From positions 1 through 46,347 of the forward strand of contig JAFYWK010000010.1 in the NCBI GenBank assembly GCA_017558065.1: DNA of 46,347 nt, written 5' to 3'. The number at the start of each line of letters is the position of its first letter. Position 1 is the first letter of the stretch. Both the position numbers and the translations under genes were made by a program. Shown piece after piece: positions 43,217-46,347 of this stretch. The notes beneath the pieces were generated by a model, which searched no databases, was not told where the DNA came from, and saw nothing but the letters and a program-made list of their open reading frames with translations. This stretch comes from Paludibacteraceae bacterium. Its GTDB lineage: Bacteria; Bacteroidota; Bacteroidia; Bacteroidales; Paludibacteraceae.

Positions 43217-43606
43217 ATGTCAAAAACTACTTACATGGCTCCAGTGGAGACATTCACAGGCAAACTTTCATCCCACAGCGCGGATGGTCGTATCACTGTT
43301 TCTCGTCGTAAATGCTATGGCAAAGATGCCAAAGGAAGACCATTCTATGGTCCAGGAGAGACGTATATCTATCATTGTCATAAGGGCGAATGGTCAGAAG
43401 GAGCGAAGAAAAATCGTACGTTGTTTCAAGAAGTGCAATTGCTTGCCAAACAAGAACTTGCAGCCCCCGAACGAGTGGCATATTGGCAACCACTGTTTGA
43501 GAAGCAATTTAAGTGCCCTAAACAAGGAGAAAAACATTACGCCACGCTGCGCGGATTCGTGATTGCGCAAATCCATCAACAACTGAAAAAACAACAGGCG
43601 GGGTAG
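43217..43606 (+). CDS. Small basic protein of unknown function (paralogue of 11211-11579)
   Basis: A 129-residue basic protein, no signal peptide or membrane segment. The N-terminal half has a FTGKLSSHSADGRITVSRRK stretch and a Gly/Tyr-rich segment (GRPFYGPGETYIYHCHKGEW). The C-terminal half reads LFQEVQLLAKQELAAPERV then AYW, a basic linker, and TLRGFVIAQIHQQLKK. Phe70, the P-x-R step, Trp90 and FV near the end line up with Phe57, P-x-R, Trp77 and FV of the protein at 11211. No named family is known to me. Both paralogues sit next to tandem micro-arrays. No near promoter is visible; transcription may come from 42891. Confidence 0.75.
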   Translation: MSKTTYMAPVETFTGKLSSHSADGRITVSRRKCYGKDAKGRPFYGPGETYIYHCHKGEWSEGAKKNRTLFQEVQLLAKQELAAPERVAYWQPLFEKQFKCPKQGEKHYATLRGFVIAQIHQQLKKQQAG

Positions 43607-43612
43607 GACTCG

Positions 43613-43714
43613 CTGCACAGCTGCACGGCTGCACAGCAGTTTCTATAACTTTACCCGTGCGCGGGTGGGTGTATATAATTTGGAAATTAGCTGTGCAGCC
43701 GTGCAGCTGTGCAT
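43613..43714. repeat. Large inverted repeat built from 8-bp tandem units
   Basis: Left arm (43613-43636) is CTGCACAG, CTGCACGG, CTGCACAG. Right arm (43691-43714) is CTGTGCAG, CCGTGCAG, CTGTGCAT. The arms pair perfectly over 23 bp (43614-43636 with 43691-43713). The 54-nt loop contains a second hairpin (ACCCG/CGGGT, 43653-43666). It can form a cruciform or a long RNA hairpin after the gene at 43217; there is no T-run directly behind it. Confidence 0.88.
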
Positions 43715-43773
43715 AAAGGACATGGTTGTTTCAAAAATATCTGATTTTATTTGCATATTTGCAATTTTTGTAG

Positions 43774-43781
43774 TAACTTTG
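43774..43781 (+). promoter_or_regulatory. Promoter of the ICMT-type methyltransferase gene
   Basis: TAACTTTG with TTG at 43751-43753, 20 bp apart, -33 box TTTGCATATTTGC. The ATG is 39 bp downstream. Confidence 0.86.
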
Positions 43782-43820
43782 CATACTGATTTTTACAGAT
43801 AAAATATCAATGCACACAAT

Positions 43821-44495
43821 ATGAAAACAAGTAAATTGATTATTAGCGGATTATGTAAACTCCTGTGTGGTATGGCATTGATTGGCGTGCTGCTCTTTTG
43901 GCCAGCAGGCACATGGCACTATTGGCAGGCATGGCTACTACTTGCCTTGCTGTTTGTACCTATGACCTGCATGGGTATTTGGCTACTGATCTCTATGCCT
44001 GACCTACTCGCTAAACGGCTGAACAACAAGGAGAAAGAGCAGACGCAAAAACATGTGGTAGCCCTCTCGGGATTGATGTTTATTGGCGGCTTTGTCCTCT
44101 GCGGGCTTGACCACCGCTTTGCGTGGTCCAGTTTGCCCCTATGGGCGAGTGTCATTGCCTCGGTGCTTTTTCTTGTAGGGTATGCCTTGTACGCCGAAGT
44201 GTTGCGCGAGAATGCCTACTTGTCAAGAACCATAGAGGTGCAGGAGAATCAGCAACTCATTGACACGGGACTGTACGGCATTGTGCGTCATCCGATGTAC
44301 ACAGCCACCTTGCTCATGTTCCTCTCTATGCCGATAGTGCTGGGCTCTGCTTGGGCATTGTTGGTGTTTGGTGTTTATCCCGTACTCATTATCCGACGCA
44401 TACACAACGAGGAGCAGGTGTTGGCGGCTGGACTACCTGGATATATAGATTACCAGCAGCGCGTCCGCTGGCGCTTGATACCAGGCATTTGGTAG
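43821..44495 (+). CDS. Isoprenylcysteine carboxyl methyltransferase (ICMT/PEMT-like) family protein
   Basis: A 224-residue integral membrane protein with about five hydrophobic segments. The C-terminal half carries the ICMT/phospholipid methyltransferase signature GLYGIVRHPMYTATLLMF (RHPxY at its core) and RIHNEEQVLAAGLPGYIDYQ, the SAM-binding region near the end. Bacterial members are thought to methylate small lipids or prenyl compounds; the substrate is unknown. It is transcribed alone from its own promoter. A weak hairpin with a T-run (GATAG/CTATC then TTTTT, 44509-44531) after the stop may end it. Confidence 0.88.
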   Translation: MKTSKLIISGLCKLLCGMALIGVLLFWPAGTWHYWQAWLLLALLFVPMTCMGIWLLISMPDLLAKRLNNKEKEQTQKHVVALSGLMFIGGFVLCGLDHRFAWSSLPLWASVIASVLFLVGYALYAEVLRENAYLSRTIEVQENQQLIDTGLYGIVRHPMYTATLLMFLSMPIVLGSAWALLVFGVYPVLIIRRIHNEEQVLAAGLPGYIDYQQRVRWRLIPGIW

Positions 44496-44508
44496 GATAG
44501 GAGAGAAT

Positions 44509-44531
44509 AGGATAGATAAACCTATCTTTTT
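44509..44531 (+). terminator. Weak terminator after the methyltransferase gene
   Basis: AGGATAG pairs with CTATCTT (one G.U pair), with a 6-nt loop and a T-run. It lies immediately before the -33 region of the tnaA-like promoter. Confidence 0.5.
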
Positions 44532-44574
44532 CGATAAAATCGCACTATAATTTGCATATATCAAGATTTTTCAC

Positions 44575-44582
44575 TACTTTTG
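44575..44582 (+). promoter_or_regulatory. Promoter of the tryptophanase-family gene
   Basis: TACTTTTG with TTG at 44552-44554, 20 bp apart. From 44549 to 44582 it is identical, apart from one base, to the aspS promoter at 46086-46119. Confidence 0.86.
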
Positions 44583-44620
44583 TGGTTTCATTTGAAAAAG
44601 GTACAAAAAACACATATATT

Positions 44621-46069
44621 ATGTCTGTTAAGTTCTATAAGTCAGAGAACCAAGTGCCATTGGAGATGCACAAAGTTCGCGTGGTTCAAAAGCTGAATCT
44701 ATTGCCAGTGGATGAGCGCCTTCGCGCTATCCAAAAGGCGGGTAATAACACCTTCTTGTTGCAAAACAAAGATATCTATCTCGATATGCTGACCGACTCG
44801 GGCGTGAATGCCATGTCCGACCGTCAGACAGCGGCGATGCACATGGCTGACGATAGTTACGCAGGTAGCGAGACCTTTAACCGTCTGAAAGCAGCAATGA
44901 AAGAGGTGTTTGGTACCGACAATGTATTGCCAGCGCACCAAGGTCGCGCCTGCGAGAACATCTTGGCAGAGCGCTTTGTCAAGCCAGGTACGGTGGCGAT
45001 CATGAACTTTCACTTCACGACGACCAAAGCCCACGTGACTCGTTGTGGCGGCGAAGTGGTGGAAGTGCTGCACAAGAAAGGACTGATTCCACAGAGCGAT
45101 GACCCATTCAAGGGCGATATGGACTTGCAAGAACTGCGTCGCGTGATTACCGAATACGGACCAGAGAAAGTGGCGTATGTTCGCGTGGAAGCAGGAACGA
45201 ACCTAATTGGTGGTCAGCCAGTTAGCTTGGAGAATATGTTGGCGGTAGCCGATATTTGCCACGAGTTTGGTGTGCCAAGTATCTTGGACGCTTCGCTACT
45301 GCAAGACAATATCTACTTTATGAAGACCCGCGAGGCGCAATGCAAATACATGACGCCAAAAGAGATTTACCACCTATTGGCAGGCAAGATGGATATCATC
45401 TATTTCTCCGCACGTAAGTTGGGCTTTGCTCGCGGCGGTGCTATCATCAGCCATAACACCGACCTCATTAAGAGCATGATGGAGTTTATCCCATTGTACG
45501 AAGGTTTCTTGACCTATGGCGGTATTGATGTGCGCTCAATCGAGGCGATGGCAGAGGGCTTGTACGAGTCACTTGACATGGATTATCTGAGCCACGGACC
45601 TGAGTTTATCAACTACTTGGTAAACGAATTGGATGCGTATGGCGTACCAATGATCAAGCCAGCGGGCGGATTGGGTGCACACATTGATTGTCAGGGATTT
45701 GTACCTGACATGCCACATGATCAGTACCCAGCAGCAGCAGTTGCTACTGCCTTGTATATCGCAGGTGGTATTCGCGGTATGGAGCGCGGAACATTGTCTG
45801 AACAACGCGAGCCAGATGGCACAGAACGCTTTGCAGAGCTGGAGTTGATGCGACTGGCTATGCCTCGCCGTGTATATACACTTTCGCAGATAAAATATGT
45901 GGCAGACCGCGTGAAATGGCTGTGGGATAACCGCCAATTGATTGGTGGACTAAAGTGGGTGGAGGAGCCACAAGTGCTACGATTCTTCTTTGGTAGATTG
46001 AAAGAGATTGGACACTGGCAAGAGGAGTTGGTATCGAAGTTCAAAGAGGACTTCGGAGAAAGTTTGTAA
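44621..46069 (+). CDS. tnaA: Tryptophanase-family beta-eliminating lyase
   Basis: A PLP enzyme of the tryptophanase/tyrosine phenol-lyase family (beta-eliminating lyases), which split an aromatic amino acid into indole (or phenol), pyruvate and ammonia. The product is 482 residues, close to the usual 460-475. Family blocks: LLTDSGVNAMSDRQTAAM, DDSYAGSETFNRL, AHQGRACENIL and VRVEAGTNLIGGQPVSLEN. The PLP lysine should be in IYFSARKLGFARGGAI; the common SxKKD form is here SARKL. It belongs to a divergent branch, so substrate choice (Trp versus Tyr or Cys) is not certain. The start at 44621 follows the promoter; the longer frame from 44552 crosses it. Confidence 0.85.
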   Translation: MSVKFYKSENQVPLEMHKVRVVQKLNLLPVDERLRAIQKAGNNTFLLQNKDIYLDMLTDSGVNAMSDRQTAAMHMADDSYAGSETFNRLKAAMKEVFGTDNVLPAHQGRACENILAERFVKPGTVAIMNFHFTTTKAHVTRCGGEVVEVLHKKGLIPQSDDPFKGDMDLQELRRVITEYGPEKVAYVRVEAGTNLIGGQPVSLENMLAVADICHEFGVPSILDASLLQDNIYFMKTREAQCKYMTPKEIYHLLAGKMDIIYFSARKLGFARGGAIISHNTDLIKSMMEFIPLYEGFLTYGGIDVRSIEAMAEGLYESLDMDYLSHGPEFINYLVNELDAYGVPMIKPAGGLGAHIDCQGFVPDMPHDQYPAAAVATALYIAGGIRGMERGTLSEQREPDGTERFAELELMRLAMPRRVYTLSQIKYVADRVKWLWDNRQLIGGLKWVEEPQVLRFFFGRLKEIGHWQEELVSKFKEDFGESL

Positions 46070-46111
46070 GGAAAATCTTTGATTTAATTTGCATATATCA
46101 AGATTTTTCAC

Positions 46112-46119
46112 TACCTTTG
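46112..46119 (+). promoter_or_regulatory. Promoter of aspS
   Basis: TACCTTTG with TTG at 46089-46091, 20 bp apart. It is nearly identical to the upstream promoter at 44575 over 34 bp. The leader to the ATG at 46208 is about 80 nt and includes a CTTTTT/AAAAAG hairpin (46124-46141). Confidence 0.87.
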
Positions 46120-46207
46120 CACGCTTTTTTGTGTGAAAAAGAGTAGGGGTTGGCAAATCAACGCTATACCACACTAAACAACCGATAACAATACTACACA
46201 ATACATT

Positions 46208-46347
46208 ATGTTTAGAACCAACACTTGTGGCGAGCTTCGCCTCGCCGATGCAGGCAAAACAGTGACCCTCGCAGGATGGGCACAACGAATCCGCAAAATG
46301 GGCGGTATGACATTCATTGACCTTCGTGACCGCTATGGTATCACGCA
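46208..46347 (+). CDS. aspS: Aspartyl-tRNA synthetase, N-terminal part (cut by window end)
   Basis: AspS charges tRNA-Asp with aspartate. Only the first 46 codons are in the window. They read [19 protein letters not shown], then [20 protein letters not shown] and RDRYGIT, the OB-fold anticodon-binding domain that opens bacterial AspRS (the FIDLRDRYG block is characteristic). The start is clear from the family and from the promoter about 90 bp upstream. Nothing odd is seen. It faces the same way as the tryptophanase-family gene but has its own promoter, so it is a separate transcript. Confidence 0.9.
   Translation, partial: MFRTNTCGELRLADAGKTVTLAGWAQRIRKMGGMTFIDLRDRYGIT

Noticed and set aside
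43613-43714. CRISPR-like or IS-end interpretation of the repeats
   Set aside because: Units are 8 bp without spacers, and there is no transposase, target duplication or cas gene nearby.

Overview
The window is chromosomal DNA from a member of the Bacteroidota, most likely the order Bacteroidales. The evidence is the promoter type: about twenty sites fit TTG-N19/20-TAnnTTTG, the form used by the Bacteroidetes primary sigma factor. The gene content agrees: rimP-nusA-infB, a 908-residue pyruvate phosphate dikinase, DUF4831/DUF4835 and DUF5686 proteins, and a fused glycine decarboxylase. I cannot name a genus. I saw no tRNA, rRNA, CRISPR array, insertion sequence or prophage.

Layout. 1-5400: rimP-nusA-infB on the + strand behind a promoter and a leader hairpin, then rubrerythrin and a strong terminator. 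5400-8600: a Na/Pi cotransporter-type protein with a PhoU tail and a CoA-transferase/hydrolase, ending at a two-way terminator. 8650-11110 (minus): yigZ-like, coaD and an S41 protease as one operon. 11170-14010: a patch with little conserved function. It holds a small basic protein, a lipoprotein, a structured putative non-coding RNA of about 310 nt with its own promoter and terminator, and an AAA/DUF4143 ATPase. 14040-18810: gcvP and two tandem YitT membrane proteins. 18840-23400 (minus): a five-gene operon led by an unusual hemerythrin-like/LuxR regulator, followed by tilS, aroE, DUF4831 and DUF4835. Its promoter overlaps, back to back, the promoter of an SDR oxidoreductase. 24280-28090 (minus): a HAD phosphatase and ppdK. 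28220-31260: a three-gene operon (MGDG-synthase-like glycosyltransferase, flippase-like membrane protein, GT-A-like protein) that looks like a glycolipid pathway. 31310-36530: a DUF5686 outer-membrane-type protein, fabD and an iron alcohol dehydrogenase.

36726-42580 is an accessory stretch on the minus strand. It contains AT-rich genes for unknown membrane proteins and lipoproteins, together with DUF1810, YbjQ-type and YdeI-type proteins and a 115-residue protein made of exact 40-residue Asp-box-like repeats. 42580-43820 holds a gene-poor stretch, a paralogue of the small basic protein and a large inverted repeat. The window ends with an ICMT-type methyltransferase, a tryptophanase-family lyase and the start of aspS.

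Two patterns cut across the window. First, many gene ends carry a private micro-array of 3-5 tandem copies of a 7-11 bp unit, with a different unit at nearly every site. Second, the -33 promoter box is usually extended to something like TTTGCATATAT, and the tnaA-like and aspS promoters are almost identical over about 34 bp. The best candidates for something undescribed are the structured RNA at 12321-12633, the micro-arrays, the hemerythrin-LuxR regulator and the envelope gene cluster at 36726-41308.
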